Shown: piece after piece, positions 42,143-51,522 of the stretch | Layout of the letters: the number at the start of each line of letters is the position of its first letter | Position numbering within the stretch: the stretch's first letter is position 1 | Origin: Hyphomicrobiaceae bacterium | GTDB taxonomy: Bacteria; Pseudomonadota; Alphaproteobacteria; Rhizobiales; Hyphomicrobiaceae | DNA length: 64,000 bases | Assembly: GCA_022844275.1 (NCBI GenBank) | Contig: JALHMB010000007.1 | Coordinates: 348,894 to 412,893, forward strand | Direction: 5' to 3' | Notes under the pieces: model-generated | The model's input: only the letters and a program-made list of their open reading frames with translations | The model's database searches: none | Told to the model about the DNA's origin: nothing | Program-made: the position numbers and the translations under genes

Positions 42143-43702
42143 ATGTCGAGCGAGATGAACGGGGCTGAAAGCCTGGTGCGGACACTGATTGCAGGCGACG
42201 TGACAGTCTGCTTCACCAATCCGGGTACGTCCGAAATGCACTTCGTCGCGGCGCTCGATAAAGTGCCGGGGATGCGATGCGTGCTTGGGCTCTTCGAAGG
42301 GGTCGTGACTGGCGCAGCCGACGGCTACTACCGGATGCTGGACAAACCGGCGTCGACATTGCTCCACCTCGGGCCGGGTCTCGCAAACGGCCTTGCCAAC
42401 CTCCACAACGCCAAGAAGGCGAGCTCCGGCATCGTCAATATCGTCGGCGAGCACGCGACCTATCACATCACCTACGATGCACCTCTCACGTCCGACATCG
42501 AGGGCGTGGCGCGACCTATGTCGCACTGGGTGAAGACCTCGCCGACCTCAGCCGGGATCGCTGCCGACGGCGCCCTTGCCATCGAGGCAGCGCGCCAGAC
42601 GCCGGGGCAGATCGCAACGCTGATCCTGCCGGCCGACACGGCTTGGGGCCCCGCGAACGGCATCGCAGAGACTAAGCCGCGCACAGCGCCACCCAAAGTG
42701 TCGAGTGAGGCCGTCAAGGCCGCTGCCGAGATGCTTCGCAAGAGCCCGAAGGCGACGCTGCTCATGGGCGGCGCCGCATTGCGCGCGCGTCCGCTGGAAC
42801 TCGCCGGCCGGATCGCCGCGAAGACCGGCTGCGGCATTCTCACGGAAGGTGCCAACACGCGCCTCGAGCGCGGTGCCGGCCGCGTGCAGGTCAACCGCAT
42901 TCCCTACGTGGTCGATCAGGCGCTGAAGGTGATGGAAGGCGCGGGCAATCTCGTCCTCGTCGGTGCGCGCGAGCCGGTCGCGTTCTTCGCCTATCCGAAC
43001 AAGCCGAGTCTGCTGAAGCATAAGGACACGCGCTCGACCAAGCTTGCCGACATCGAAGACGACATGGAGGCGGCACTCGAAGCCCTCGCCATCGAGCTCG
43101 ATGCGCTGAACACACAGCCGGCCGGCGTTGCGGCACTACGCCGACCCGCCCTGCCGACGGGGCCAATTGGTCCGGCGGGCATTGCCTCGATCCTGGGCGC
43201 GAAGATTCCAGAGAACGCCATCGTGGTCGACGAGAGCGTAACGACCGGTCGCGAGTTCTTCCCCGAAACTGCAGGCGCGCCGCCCCATAGCTGGATCAAC
43301 AATCGCGGCGGCTCGATTGGTTATGCTTTGCCTGTCGCCATTGGCGCCGCCATTGCCTGCCCTGACCGCAAGGTGATGGCGCTCGTCGGTGACGGCAGCG
43401 CCATGTACACGATACAGGCGCTATGGACGATGGCACGCGAAGGCCTCGATGTGACAGTGCTCATTTTTGCGAATGGCACCTACAATATCCTGCGCGGCGA
43501 GCTGACGAACGTCGGCGTCCGCAATCCCGGCCCGCGCGCCGTGAACATGCTGACGATCGGCAATCCCACCATCGACTGGGTCCACATGGCGCGCAGTATG
43601 GGCGTCGAGGCCTCGCGCGCGACGGACTGCACGCAGCTTGCGAAGTCCCTAGACGCCGGCCTCGCGTCGCAGGGGCCGTACCTTATCGAGGTGGCGCTCT
43701 AA
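42143..43702 (+). CDS. thiamine-diphosphate enzyme, acetolactate-synthase-like
   Basis: About 519 residues from ATG 42143; ATG 42155 is an alternative, and a much longer in-frame extension upstream lacks coding character. Three ThDP-enzyme domains are seen: N-terminal pyrimidine-binding with the catalytic Glu in CVLGLFEGVVTGAADGYYR, a central domain, and the C-terminal diphosphate motif beginning GDGSAMYTIQALW and ending FANGTYN. It resembles large-subunit acetolactate synthase and benzoylformate decarboxylase relatives. No small regulatory subunit (ilvN) gene is near, so a biosynthetic IlvB role is doubtful; decarboxylation of a 2-oxo acid is possible. Confidence 0.87.
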   Translation: MSSEMNGAESLVRTLIAGDVTVCFTNPGTSEMHFVAALDKVPGMRCVLGLFEGVVTGAADGYYRMLDKPASTLLHLGPGLANGLANLHNAKKASSGIVNIVGEHATYHITYDAPLTSDIEGVARPMSHWVKTSPTSAGIAADGALAIEAARQTPGQIATLILPADTAWGPANGIAETKPRTAPPKVSSEAVKAAAEMLRKSPKATLLMGGAALRARPLELAGRIAAKTGCGILTEGANTRLERGAGRVQVNRIPYVVDQALKVMEGAGNLVLVGAREPVAFFAYPNKPSLLKHKDTRSTKLADIEDDMEAALEALAIELDALNTQPAGVAALRRPALPTGPIGPAGIASILGAKIPENAIVVDESVTTGREFFPETAGAPPHSWINNRGGSIGYALPVAIGAAIACPDRKVMALVGDGSAMYTIQALWTMAREGLDVTVLIFANGTYNILRGELTNVGVRNPGPRAVNMLTIGNPTIDWVHMARSMGVEASRATDCTQLAKSLDAGLASQGPYLIEVAL

Positions 43703-43709
43703 AAACGAA

Positions 43710-43737
43710 GCGAGCCGCGATAAGAAACGCGGCTCGC
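43710..43737. terminator. bidirectional terminator between convergent genes
   Basis: A perfect 10-bp stem, GCGAGCCGCG (43710-43719) with its complement at 43728-43737. On the minus strand it is followed by CTTCGTTTTT, so it best serves the minus-strand TRAP operon, while also lying 8 bp after the ThDP gene. Confidence 0.8.
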
Positions 43738-43798
43738 ATGACCTGTTTCATCGAAGTTCGGAAAGAGCCGACCCTCAACGGGCCAGTTCATTTGTTTC

Positions 43799-44773
43799 CT
43801 ACTTGCGATAGGTTGCGACGACGGCCTTGCCTTCGTCAGAGGCCTTCTTGAGCCAATCCTCGGTAAGCTGGTCCCCGATCTTCTTGAGGCCGTCCTTCAG
43901 AGCAGCACCGGGAGGGAGGACCTTCATGCCGTTCTTGGCAAGCTGCTCATTGTACCAAGTGGCTTTCTCGGGCGCGAGTTTCCAGCCGCGCGCCTCGGCC
44001 TCCTTGGCGAGCTTCATGATCGCATCCTGCTGATCCTTCGGTAGACCGTTGAACGCCGCCTTGTTGACGAAAGTTACGTTCTTCGGGATCCAGCCCTGTG
44101 CGTCGTAGAAGTGGGACATGGTCTCCCATGCCTTGCTGTCGTAGCCCGTCGAACCCGAGGTCATGAAGATGTTGACGGTGCCGGTGGCCAACGCCTGCGG
44201 CAGCTCAGCCGCCTGAACCGTGACGGGCTGCGCGCCGACGAGCTCCGAGATGCGAGTCGTGCCTACGTTGTAGGCGCGCATCTTGAGGCCCTTCATGTCG
44301 GCAATCGCGTTGATTTCCTTCTTGGCATAGATGCCCTGCGGACCCCATGGCACAGCGAACAAGAGAATGATGTTCTGGCTGTCGAGCTTCTTGGCAACCG
44401 CGGCCCGTTGAGCTTCCCAAAGCTTCATCGCTTCTGGATAGCTAGAGGCCAGGAAGGGAATCGTGTCGAGGCCGAAGATGCTGTCCTCGTTCTCGTGGAT
44501 CGAGATCAGCACTTCGCCCATCTGCGCCTGGCCGGTCGCGACCGCGCGCTTGATATCCGGCGCCTTGAACAGCGACGCGCCCGGATGAACCGTGATCTCG
44601 AGCTTTCCGCCAGTGGCCTTCTTCACCTCCTCGGCGAACCACGCAAGATTCTCCGTGTGGTAGTTCGATGCCGGGTACGCAGCAGGGAGATTCCACTTGG
44701 TCTGCGCTGCGGCTGTGGTGGCCGTTGCTGCTACGACAGCAGCAGCCGTTAGCATCGTTCTGAATTTCGTCAT
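43799..44773 (-). CDS. TRAP transporter substrate-binding protein (DctP family)
   Basis: 324 residues with a Sec signal (MLTAAAVVAATATTAAAQ). The DctP fold is evident: ASNYHTENLAWFAEEVKKAT, GGKLEITVHPGASLFKAPD, MKGLKMRAYNVGTTRISELV and LPQALATGTVNIFMTSGSTG. It differs clearly from the first DctP protein, so the ligand is probably different. Here the binding-protein gene comes last, after the two permease genes, 42 bp downstream of the large permease. Confidence 0.93.
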   Translation of the reverse strand: MTKFRTMLTAAAVVAATATTAAAQTKWNLPAAYPASNYHTENLAWFAEEVKKATGGKLEITVHPGASLFKAPDIKRAVATGQAQMGEVLISIHENEDSIFGLDTIPFLASSYPEAMKLWEAQRAAVAKKLDSQNIILLFAVPWGPQGIYAKKEINAIADMKGLKMRAYNVGTTRISELVGAQPVTVQAAELPQALATGTVNIFMTSGSTGYDSKAWETMSHFYDAQGWIPKNVTFVNKAAFNGLPKDQQDAIMKLAKEAEARGWKLAPEKATWYNEQLAKNGMKVLPPGAALKDGLKKIGDQLTEDWLKKASDEGKAVVATYRK

Positions 44774-44815
44774 CCACTAACTCCGTTTAGATCTTCAGTT
44801 GGCTCAGGCACGCCA

Positions 44816-46135
44816 TCAAGCCGGGAATACCAATCTCGGCAAGAATAGCGCAATTTGCGGGAATGCATAGATGATCGCCACGGCGACAATCAGAAGGATA
44901 AAGAAGGGCAGGGCCGAATACGCGACTGTCCAGCTATCCCTGCCGCTCATCGATTGCAGAACGAAGAGATTGAAGCCGACAGGCGGCGATACCTGCGCCA
45001 TCTCGACGACGAGTACGACGAAGATGCCGAACCAGATGAGATCGAAGCCGGCCTTCTGCACCAACGGCAGAACAATTGCCATCGTCAGGACGATCATCGA
45101 AATGCCATCGAGAAACATGCCGAGGATGATGTAGAACAGCGTCAGGCAGGCGATCAGCATGGCCGGGCTGAGATTCAAACTGACCACGCCGTCGGCGATC
45201 GCAGCAGGTATCTGCGTGTAGGCCATCGCCGCCGACATAAACGCTGCACCGCCGAGAATAAGCATGATCATGGCCGTCGTGCGGGTCGCGCCCATCACGC
45301 TCGCCCAGAATGATTGCACCGATAGCGAACCCTGCCACCACGCGATGATCAGCGCACCAGCTACGCCCCATGCGGCGCATTCGGTTGCAGTCGCCGAGCC
45401 GGATACGAGCGCTCCAAACACAAATAGAATGAGGAGTAGCGTTGGAAGGAGGTTTGCCGTCTCGCTAACAGCACGCCGGAAACCGAGCCAGGGCTCTGCC
45501 GGAGGCTGCTTGGCGGGATTGAGCAGAGACCAGGCAGCGATGTAGCCGCAGTAGAGAATCATAACAACGGCACCGGGAAGGAATCCCGCGAGGAACATCT
45601 GGAGGAGCGATACCTCCGCTTGCACTGCGTAGACGATCATAATGATCGATGGAGGGATCAGAAGGCCGAGCGTGCCCGAGCCGGCGAGCGATCCTATCGA
45701 TATCTTCTCGTCATAGCCTCGCTTCGTAAGCTCCGGCAGCGCGATCTTTCCGATTGTCGCGCACGTTGCAGCCGACGACCCGGACACCATTCCGAAGATA
45801 CCGCACGCAAGGACGTTGACATGCACGAGGCCACCGGGGAGCCGGCCCACCCAGGGGGCAAGTCCCCGGAATAGTTCCTCGGACAGGCGCGTCCGAAACA
45901 GGATCTCGCCCATCCACACGAATAGAGGCAGTGCCGCAAGTGTCCACGATGCACTCGCGCTCCAGATAGTCGTCGCCATTACGGCGGTCATCGGCACATT
46001 GGAGACAAAGAACATCGCCGCGATGCCACTGAGAATGAGCGCGAGGCCCACCCAGACACCCAGCACGAGAGCCACGCCCATGACGGCGAGCAGCGCAACC
46101 GCGACTTCGATTAGCTGAAGCTGCATCATGGTCAC
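44816..46135 (-). CDS. TRAP transporter large permease (DctM family)
   Basis: 439 residues, about 12 hydrophobic segments. Family motifs: LPLFVWMGEILFRTRLSEELF, MVSGSSAATCATIGKIALPEL, SIGSLAGSGTLGLLIPPSIIMIVYA and LVVEMAQVSPPVGFNLFVLQ. Its start overlaps the small permease stop by four bases (ATGA). It works with the neighbouring DctQ and DctP proteins to import an anionic solute. Confidence 0.94.
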   Translation of the reverse strand: MTMMQLQLIEVAVALLAVMGVALVLGVWVGLALILSGIAAMFFVSNVPMTAVMATTIWSASASWTLAALPLFVWMGEILFRTRLSEELFRGLAPWVGRLPGGLVHVNVLACGIFGMVSGSSAATCATIGKIALPELTKRGYDEKISIGSLAGSGTLGLLIPPSIIMIVYAVQAEVSLLQMFLAGFLPGAVVMILYCGYIAAWSLLNPAKQPPAEPWLGFRRAVSETANLLPTLLLILFVFGALVSGSATATECAAWGVAGALIIAWWQGSLSVQSFWASVMGATRTTAMIMLILGGAAFMSAAMAYTQIPAAIADGVVSLNLSPAMLIACLTLFYIILGMFLDGISMIVLTMAIVLPLVQKAGFDLIWFGIFVVLVVEMAQVSPPVGFNLFVLQSMSGRDSWTVAYSALPFFILLIVAVAIIYAFPQIALFLPRLVFPA

Positions 46136-46677
46136 AGATTCCCCGACGCGGCCCGCTCGACAATCTCCTCTTTCGTTGTCGGCGGCGGCTTCGAATAGCG
46201 CGGATAGCCGCCCGTAGCGACGTTGAAAAACTCATCGATGAAAGCGGTCAGGAGAATGGATGTGCCGGCTGAGAACCCAAGCTGGGGAATCCACAACGGC
46301 ACGGAGATGACACCGCTGGAGAGGTCGTTCAGGAGCCAGCTATCATAGGTCATCGTTATCGCCGCCCAGGCGAGCGTGGCGACAATAGCCCCGCCGATGC
46401 TCAGCGCAGTTAGCTCCATTACCTGCCGAGCCTTGCCGCTGAGGCGCTCGATGACAAGCCCCATTCTGATCAGCTCGGACGACTTGAACGTGTGGGCGAG
46501 CGCAAGAAAAGACATGGCCACCAGAGACCACGCCGTGAAGTCGTCACCCGATTGCACATTCACGCCGATCTGCCGGCCTAGCGACAGCGCCATCATCAGG
46601 AGGAAGATCGCGATCAGGAAGAGGCCGGCCAGATAGCCGGCGGCGAGATAGAGACAGTCGAGGGCACGCCGCAACAT
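46132..46677 (-). CDS. TRAP transporter small permease (DctQ family)
   Basis: 181 residues with four membrane segments (about 12-32, 48-65, 88-110, 130-150) and the segment DDFTAWSLVAMSFLALAHTFKSSELIRMGL typical of DctQ. First gene of the operon, overlapping the large permease gene by 4 bp. The C-terminus is a short cytoplasmic tail (YSKPPPTTKEEIVERAAS). Confidence 0.9.
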   Translation of the reverse strand: MLRRALDCLYLAAGYLAGLFLIAIFLLMMALSLGRQIGVNVQSGDDFTAWSLVAMSFLALAHTFKSSELIRMGLVIERLSGKARQVMELTALSIGGAIVATLAWAAITMTYDSWLLNDLSSGVISVPLWIPQLGFSAGTSILLTAFIDEFFNVATGGYPRYSKPPPTTKEEIVERAASGNL

Positions 46678-47108
46678 AGCCTACCCCGTTACCGCGCCCG
46701 GTCGCGGAGACCCGGCGCGCATCCATGCGCAATGAAACAACGTCTGCTCCCCACCTTTCGCACTGCAGCATGCACGCTTAGTCGCCGACGCGCCAAAAGT
46801 CGCGCACAAATTGGCATCGACCTGCCTAAGTGTCTATCAGCTTGAAAGAGGCCAAGGTTCATGGGGAGTAAGGAGCGGTCTGTGACAGGCGTCGGTGAGA
46901 GCGGCAACGCCCTGCCATCCCGAGGGACGGTAGAACTTTTTCCAATCCGCGCTTTCTGAGGCGATCAGAATTCTCCATGTACGCCTATGCGAAACAAACA
47001 CCGTTCCATTCGCGTTAATGAGAATGATTTTCTATTCTTATTTCCACCATAGGCTATCCTTAGTATTATTTTCCACTACGTTTCATCGCACGACTTACGG
47101 AGCGTGTG
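46678..47108. promoter_or_regulatory. divergent control region between TRAP and sulfite-reduction operons
   Basis: About 430 bp without a supported gene. The part nearest the ferredoxin (46990-47090) is markedly AT-rich and includes AGAAT-N8-ATTCT (47021-47038) with the surrounding GAGAATGATTTTCTATTC, loosely like an iron-regulator box, and two similar TTCCAC stretches. It must hold the promoter of the cys operon. CysB-type operators are degenerate, and I cannot assign one. Confidence 0.4.
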
Positions 47109-47510
47109 ATGCAAACAAGCGCAGCGGCCCGCATGGAGCCGACACCCGTCGATGACGACGATAAGATCCTGAATATCAACATCTATCTGGCGGACGGCAG
47201 CCATTTCCGGCGCGAAGCCATCGCCGGCCTGCGGCTTCTCGACTTGCTGCGCATGTACGGCTTTCCCGTGAAGGCCGAGTGCGGCGGCGCCTGCGTGTGC
47301 GGCACGTGCCACATCCGCATTCCCGAACGCTGGCATAACGTCCTCCCGCCCCCAACGGATGAGGAGCTCGCCAAGCTCGACGACATCCCGACGGCGGACG
47401 AGAGCTCGCGCCTCGCCTGCCAGATCGAAACCACGGACGAGATGGACGGGTTCGAATTCGTGATCCAGCCCGACAGCCTCGTGCCGCAAACCTACTGGGT
47501 GGCGGGGTGA
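47109..47510 (+). CDS. 2Fe-2S ferredoxin, adrenodoxin type
   Basis: 133 residues; ATG 47109 is preferred over the adjoining GTG because CGGAG lies six bases upstream. The cluster ligands follow the C-x5-C-x2-C pattern in ECGGACVCGTCHI, with the fourth Cys in LACQIE. Such ferredoxins carry single electrons at low potential. It opens the sulfite-reduction operon, 4 bp before cysG, so it is a natural candidate for electron donor to the siroheme reductase encoded downstream. That pairing is inferred from position. Confidence 0.9.
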   Translation: MQTSAAARMEPTPVDDDDKILNINIYLADGSHFRREAIAGLRLLDLLRMYGFPVKAECGGACVCGTCHIRIPERWHNVLPPPTDEELAKLDDIPTADESSRLACQIETTDEMDGFEFVIQPDSLVPQTYWVAG

Positions 47511-47514
47511 GGCT

Positions 47515-48957
47515 ATGGCGACATTTCCGATCTTTGTGGAGGTCGGCGGAGCCGCACCTCTCGTCGTCGGCGGCGGCCATCTGGCTCTGAGCAAGGTGCG
47601 CCTGCTGCTCAAGCGTGCTGATCGCGTCGAGGTCGCCGCGGAAGCGCTGGCTGAGGGTTTCCGCCCGCTGATCGAGGAGGGACGCGTCGAGCGGATCGAC
47701 CCGGCGAGGCTGTGGGAAACACTTCCCGGCCGCCCTCTCATGATCTCAGCGACCGAGGATGATGCCGAGGACGCGCGCTTAGCGGAGCTGGCGCGCTCCT
47801 ACGGCGTGCAGGTCAATGTGCCGGACCGCCCGCATCTCTCGACGTTCGCACTCGGCGCCATCGTCGATCGCGGCACGGTCACCGTCGCCATCGGCACTGA
47901 AGGTGCTGCGCCGGTTCTCGCGACTCGCCTGCGGAGTGCCATCGAGAAGGAGCTACATCCGCGCCTCGGCCGTCTGGCCGACATCGCGCGCGAGTACCGT
48001 GACGACGTCGCTGCAGCGATCGAGCCCGGCGTCGGACGGCGCGCGTTCTGGGATCAGGTTTTTGGCGGCGAGGCCGCGCGGGCGATCCTCGATGGGGACG
48101 AGGTTGCCGGTCGCACGGCTATCGAGGCGGGCCTATCAAATGCGACTGCCAACACGCCGGCGGTTGGCCGCGTCATTCTGGTCGGCGCAGGCCCTGGCGA
48201 TCCCGACCTGCTCACCTTGAAGGCCGTGCGCGCGCTCAAGTCCGCCGACGTCATCGTGCACGACGGGCTCATGGGCGATGGCGTGCTCGACCACGCACGA
48301 CGTGAGGCGCACCTCATCTCCGTCGCCAAGGCCAAGGGCCGCCACTCGAAAACGCAAGCCGAGATCAACGCGCTTCTCGTTGCTCTTGCGCGCGAAGGTA
48401 AGACGGTCGTGCGCCTCAAAGGCGGCGATCCCTCGATTTTCGGCCGCGGTGGCGAGGAGATCGAAACGCTGCGCGCGTCCGGCATTGCCGTCGAGGTTGT
48501 TCCTGGGATTACAGCAGCGACGGCGGCAGCGGCATCGTTGCAGGTTCCGCTCACGCATCGCGATCTCTCGCGCTCGGTGACATTTATCTCCGGTCATGCA
48601 GCCGGCGATGGCGCGCCCGAGTTCGATCAGGTCGACCTTTCGGCGCTCGCGCACCAGGGAGCGACACTTGTCGTGTACATGGGTCTTTCCACATCAGGCG
48701 CGCTCGCGCGAGCGCTTCTCGATGCCGGCTGGTCACCGGCTGTGCCTGTGATCATCGCTTCCCGAATCTCTCAGCCGGGCGAGCGGCGCATGGCAACCAC
48801 GATCAATGTGCTCGCAGAGCCTTCGACCAAGATCGGCCTGACCGGCCCCGCGCTACTCATCATTGGCGAGGTTGCGAGCCTCGATGCCGCAGGCGTCATC
48901 GAGCGCATCGAGCAGCTCGTGCCGCTCTCCGATCTCAACGAGGTTGCTTATGCCTAG
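47515..48957 (+). CDS. cysG: siroheme synthase (multifunctional CysG)
   Basis: 480 residues. The N-terminal half (about 1-205) is the precorrin-2 dehydrogenase/sirohydrochlorin ferrochelatase part, with the nucleotide site VVGGGHLALSKVRLLL. The C-terminal half is uroporphyrinogen-III C-methyltransferase: VILVGAGPGDPDLLTLKAVRAL, VRLKGGDPSIFGRGGEE and VVPGITAATAAAASLQVPLTHRD. It makes siroheme, the cofactor of the sulfite reductase encoded next. It overlaps the DUF2849 gene by 8 bp. Confidence 0.95.
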   Translation: MATFPIFVEVGGAAPLVVGGGHLALSKVRLLLKRADRVEVAAEALAEGFRPLIEEGRVERIDPARLWETLPGRPLMISATEDDAEDARLAELARSYGVQVNVPDRPHLSTFALGAIVDRGTVTVAIGTEGAAPVLATRLRSAIEKELHPRLGRLADIAREYRDDVAAAIEPGVGRRAFWDQVFGGEAARAILDGDEVAGRTAIEAGLSNATANTPAVGRVILVGAGPGDPDLLTLKAVRALKSADVIVHDGLMGDGVLDHARREAHLISVAKAKGRHSKTQAEINALLVALAREGKTVVRLKGGDPSIFGRGGEEIETLRASGIAVEVVPGITAATAAAASLQVPLTHRDLSRSVTFISGHAAGDGAPEFDQVDLSALAHQGATLVVYMGLSTSGALARALLDAGWSPAVPVIIASRISQPGERRMATTINVLAEPSTKIGLTGPALLIIGEVASLDAAGVIERIEQLVPLSDLNEVAYA

Positions 48958-49216
48958 CGTCATCACCGCCAATATCCTGCGCACAGGCGCGATCGCCTAT
49001 CTCAAGGGCGACGGCTCGTGGGTTAAGGCACTCGCAGATGCCACGCCTGCCCCCGACGCAGATACGCGCGCCGCCCTGGAAAAGCTCGCACTCGCCGCCG
49101 TCGAGCGAAACGAAGTAACCGCCGTCTATGCCTTCGATATCGCGATAGTCGACGGCCGTCCGTCGCCGCTTTCCGTGCGCGAAAAGATCCGCGCCACCGG
49201 CGCGCTCATAGCTTGA
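48950..49216 (+). CDS. DUF2849 small protein of the sulfite-reduction operon
   Basis: 88 residues from ATG 48950, overlapping the cysG end. The sequence starts MPSVITANILRTGAIAYLKG and contains an alternation of helix and strand typical of DUF2849. In alphaproteobacteria this family is found consistently between cysG and the sulfite/nitrite reductase gene, so a role in assembly or electron transfer is suspected but unknown. It lies 13 bp ahead of the reductase gene. Confidence 0.82.
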   Translation: MPSVITANILRTGAIAYLKGDGSWVKALADATPAPDADTRAALEKLALAAVERNEVTAVYAFDIAIVDGRPSPLSVREKIRATGALIA

Positions 49217-49229
49217 AGGACTTCTCGCC

Positions 49230-50930
49230 ATGTATCGCTACGACGACTTCGACCACGGCTTCGTCAAAGAACGTGCAAAGCAGTTCCGCGGGCAGGTGGA
49301 ACGTCGCCTCGCCGGCGATCTGACCGAAGAGCAGTTCAAGCCGCTGAGGCTGCAGAACGGCCTCTACCTGCAGCTTCATGCCTACATGCTGCGCATCGCG
49401 ATCCCCTATGGCGTGCTTTCATCGCGCCAGCTTCGGCAGCTCGCGATGATCGCGCGGCGGTGGGATCGCGGTCTCGGGCATTTCACGACAAGGCAGAATA
49501 TCCAGTTCAACTGGATCAAGCTCGAAGACACCGCCGACATCCTCGACGCGCTCGCAGAAGTCGAAATGCACGCCATCCAGACCAGCGGCAACTGCATCCG
49601 CAATGTCACGGCCGATCCCTATGCCGGCGTCGCGATCGACGAGATCGAGGATCCGCGGGTGTGGGCCGAGGCACTGCGGCAATGGTCGACGATCCATCCG
49701 GAGTTCACCTTCCTGCCGCGGAAATTCAAGGTTGCGATCACGGGCGCAGCCGAAGATCGCGCCGCAATTCTCTTCCACGACATCGGACTCAAGATCGTAA
49801 AGGGACCGGACGGCGCGACAGGCTTCCGCGTGTATGTCGGCGGCGGCCAAGGCCGCACGCCCTATGTCGCGCAAGAGATTGCCCGCTTCGTGCCGCGCGA
49901 GCGCCTGCTCTCCTATCTCGAGGCCGTCATGCGCGTCTACAATCTGCATGGCCGCCGCGACAACATCTACAAGGCGCGCATCAAGATTCTCGTCAATGCG
50001 CTCGGCATCGACGAGTTCCGCCGGCAGGTCGAGGCCGAGTGGGCAACGCTCGATGCGCCGTCGATCGATCTTCCGGAGGCGGAATTCGCGCGCATTGCCG
50101 CCCACTTCGCACCATCCAAGCTGAAACCGCGACCGCAGAAGGACGCTGGCATCGAAGCGCGCCGCACGACCGACCCGGCATTCGCGCGCTGGCTGCGCAC
50201 GAACGTCCTGCCGCATCGCGTGCCGGGCTATGCGATCGTCAACGTCTCCTTCAAGGAGCCGGGCAAGGTCCCCGGCGATGCCACAGCCGAGCAGATGGAG
50301 GCCGTCGCGAGCCTTGCCGAGCGCTTTGGCCATGACGAAGTCCGCGTCAGCTACCAGCAGAACCTCGTTCTGCCGACCGCTGCCGTGGCCGACCTAGCAC
50401 GCATCTACGATGCCTTGATCTCGGAGCACCTTGCCACGGCCAACACCGAGCTGATCACCGACATCATTGCCTGCCCCGGCCTCGACTATTGCAATCTCGC
50501 CAACGCACGCTCGATCCCGATCGCACAGGAGATAGCCAAGCGCTTCGCCGATCCTGCGCGTACCGAGGTCATAGGGCCACTGCGCCTCAACATCTCGGGC
50601 TGCATTAATGCCTGCGGGCACCATCATGCCGGCAACATCGGCATTCTCGGCGTAGACAAGAAGGGCACCGAGCACTACCAAATCACGCTCGGCGGCAGCC
50701 CCAAGGACGATGCCGAAGTGGGCGACATCATCGGCCCGAGCTTTACGGCCGATGCCGTGCCAGACGCCATCGAGAAGGTCGTGGATACGTATCTGTCGTT
50801 GCGCCGGGACACGTCGGAGACGTTCGTCGCTGCTTACCGCCGCCTCGGCAAGACGCCATTCCGCACGGCTCTCTACGGGCCTGAACCCGCGCGACGTGGC
50901 AGCGGCGACAAGGAGGCTGCTCATGTCTGA
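49230..50930 (+). CDS. cysI: assimilatory sulfite/nitrite reductase hemoprotein
   Basis: 566 residues, the normal size of a siroheme-[4Fe-4S] reductase. Two ferredoxin-like/siroheme repeats are present. The cluster and siroheme ligands are ACPGLDYCNLANA (C-x5-C) and NISGCINACGHH (C-x3-C). The active-site region TTRQNIQFNWIKLEDTADIL is typical. It reduces sulfite to sulfide by six electrons; the linked cysG and CysB-like genes favour sulfite over nitrite. No cysJ flavoprotein is present, and the ferredoxin at the operon start may supply electrons. Overlaps DUF934 by 8 bp. Confidence 0.93.
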   Translation: MYRYDDFDHGFVKERAKQFRGQVERRLAGDLTEEQFKPLRLQNGLYLQLHAYMLRIAIPYGVLSSRQLRQLAMIARRWDRGLGHFTTRQNIQFNWIKLEDTADILDALAEVEMHAIQTSGNCIRNVTADPYAGVAIDEIEDPRVWAEALRQWSTIHPEFTFLPRKFKVAITGAAEDRAAILFHDIGLKIVKGPDGATGFRVYVGGGQGRTPYVAQEIARFVPRERLLSYLEAVMRVYNLHGRRDNIYKARIKILVNALGIDEFRRQVEAEWATLDAPSIDLPEAEFARIAAHFAPSKLKPRPQKDAGIEARRTTDPAFARWLRTNVLPHRVPGYAIVNVSFKEPGKVPGDATAEQMEAVASLAERFGHDEVRVSYQQNLVLPTAAVADLARIYDALISEHLATANTELITDIIACPGLDYCNLANARSIPIAQEIAKRFADPARTEVIGPLRLNISGCINACGHHHAGNIGILGVDKKGTEHYQITLGGSPKDDAEVGDIIGPSFTADAVPDAIEKVVDTYLSLRRDTSETFVAAYRRLGKTPFRTALYGPEPARRGSGDKEAAHV

Positions 50931-51480
50931 GCCTGCACCGCTGTTCAGTCCGCTCAAACCGGCGACGATCGAGCCGCGCCTTTGGACAGGCAAAGAGTTC
51001 GCTGCCGATGCGTGGCGGCTCATCGGCGACGATGTGGACTTTCCGATGGCCGGCTACGCCATTGTCTCGCTCGCGCGCTGGCGGGCCGAGCAGCCGGCGC
51101 TCGCTGCGCCCGGCGTGCCGGTCGGTGTCTTCGTGCAGTCGTCCGAAGCACTCGATTTCAAGACCGATGATATTGCGCGACTGACCTTGATCGCTCTCAA
51201 TTTCCCGAAGTTCAGCGACGGCCGCGCCTACTCGACCGCACGGCGGCTCCGCGAAGCGGGCTACGGCGGCGAAATCCGGGCCACAGGTGACGTGTTGCTC
51301 GACCAGCTTCCGCTCATGCTGCGCGCAGGCTTCTCGACGTTCGAGATCACCAACGCAGCAACTGTGCGCGCGCTGGAGTCTGCACCGTTGCCGGCCGTGT
51401 CGCGCGTTTACCAGGCAGGGACCGAGGCCACGGATCGAGGATGGCGCTCGCGTCGCAAGGCCGCCGCCGCGGCCGGCTGA
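50923..51480 (+). CDS. DUF934 protein of sulfite-reduction operon
   Basis: 185 residues from ATG 50923 inside the end of the reductase gene. The DUF934 core is clear: LIALNFPKFSDGRAYSTARRL, then GEIRATGDVLLDQLPLMLRAGFSTFEI. The family accompanies sulfite reductase genes in many proteobacteria; its biochemical role is not settled. The C-terminus is basic and Ala-rich. Confidence 0.88.
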   Translation: MSEPAPLFSPLKPATIEPRLWTGKEFAADAWRLIGDDVDFPMAGYAIVSLARWRAEQPALAAPGVPVGVFVQSSEALDFKTDDIARLTLIALNFPKFSDGRAYSTARRLREAGYGGEIRATGDVLLDQLPLMLRAGFSTFEITNAATVRALESAPLPAVSRVYQAGTEATDRGWRSRRKAAAAAG

Positions 51481-51522
51481 TGAACATGCCGATCAGATTG
51501 CACGCGAGAGAGCTGCTCTGAC

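Noticed and set aside
46977..47018. 13-codon ORF upstream of the ferredoxin gene as a leader peptide
   Set aside because: It has no Cys codons, no ribosome site and no hairpin after it, so nothing supports an attenuation role.
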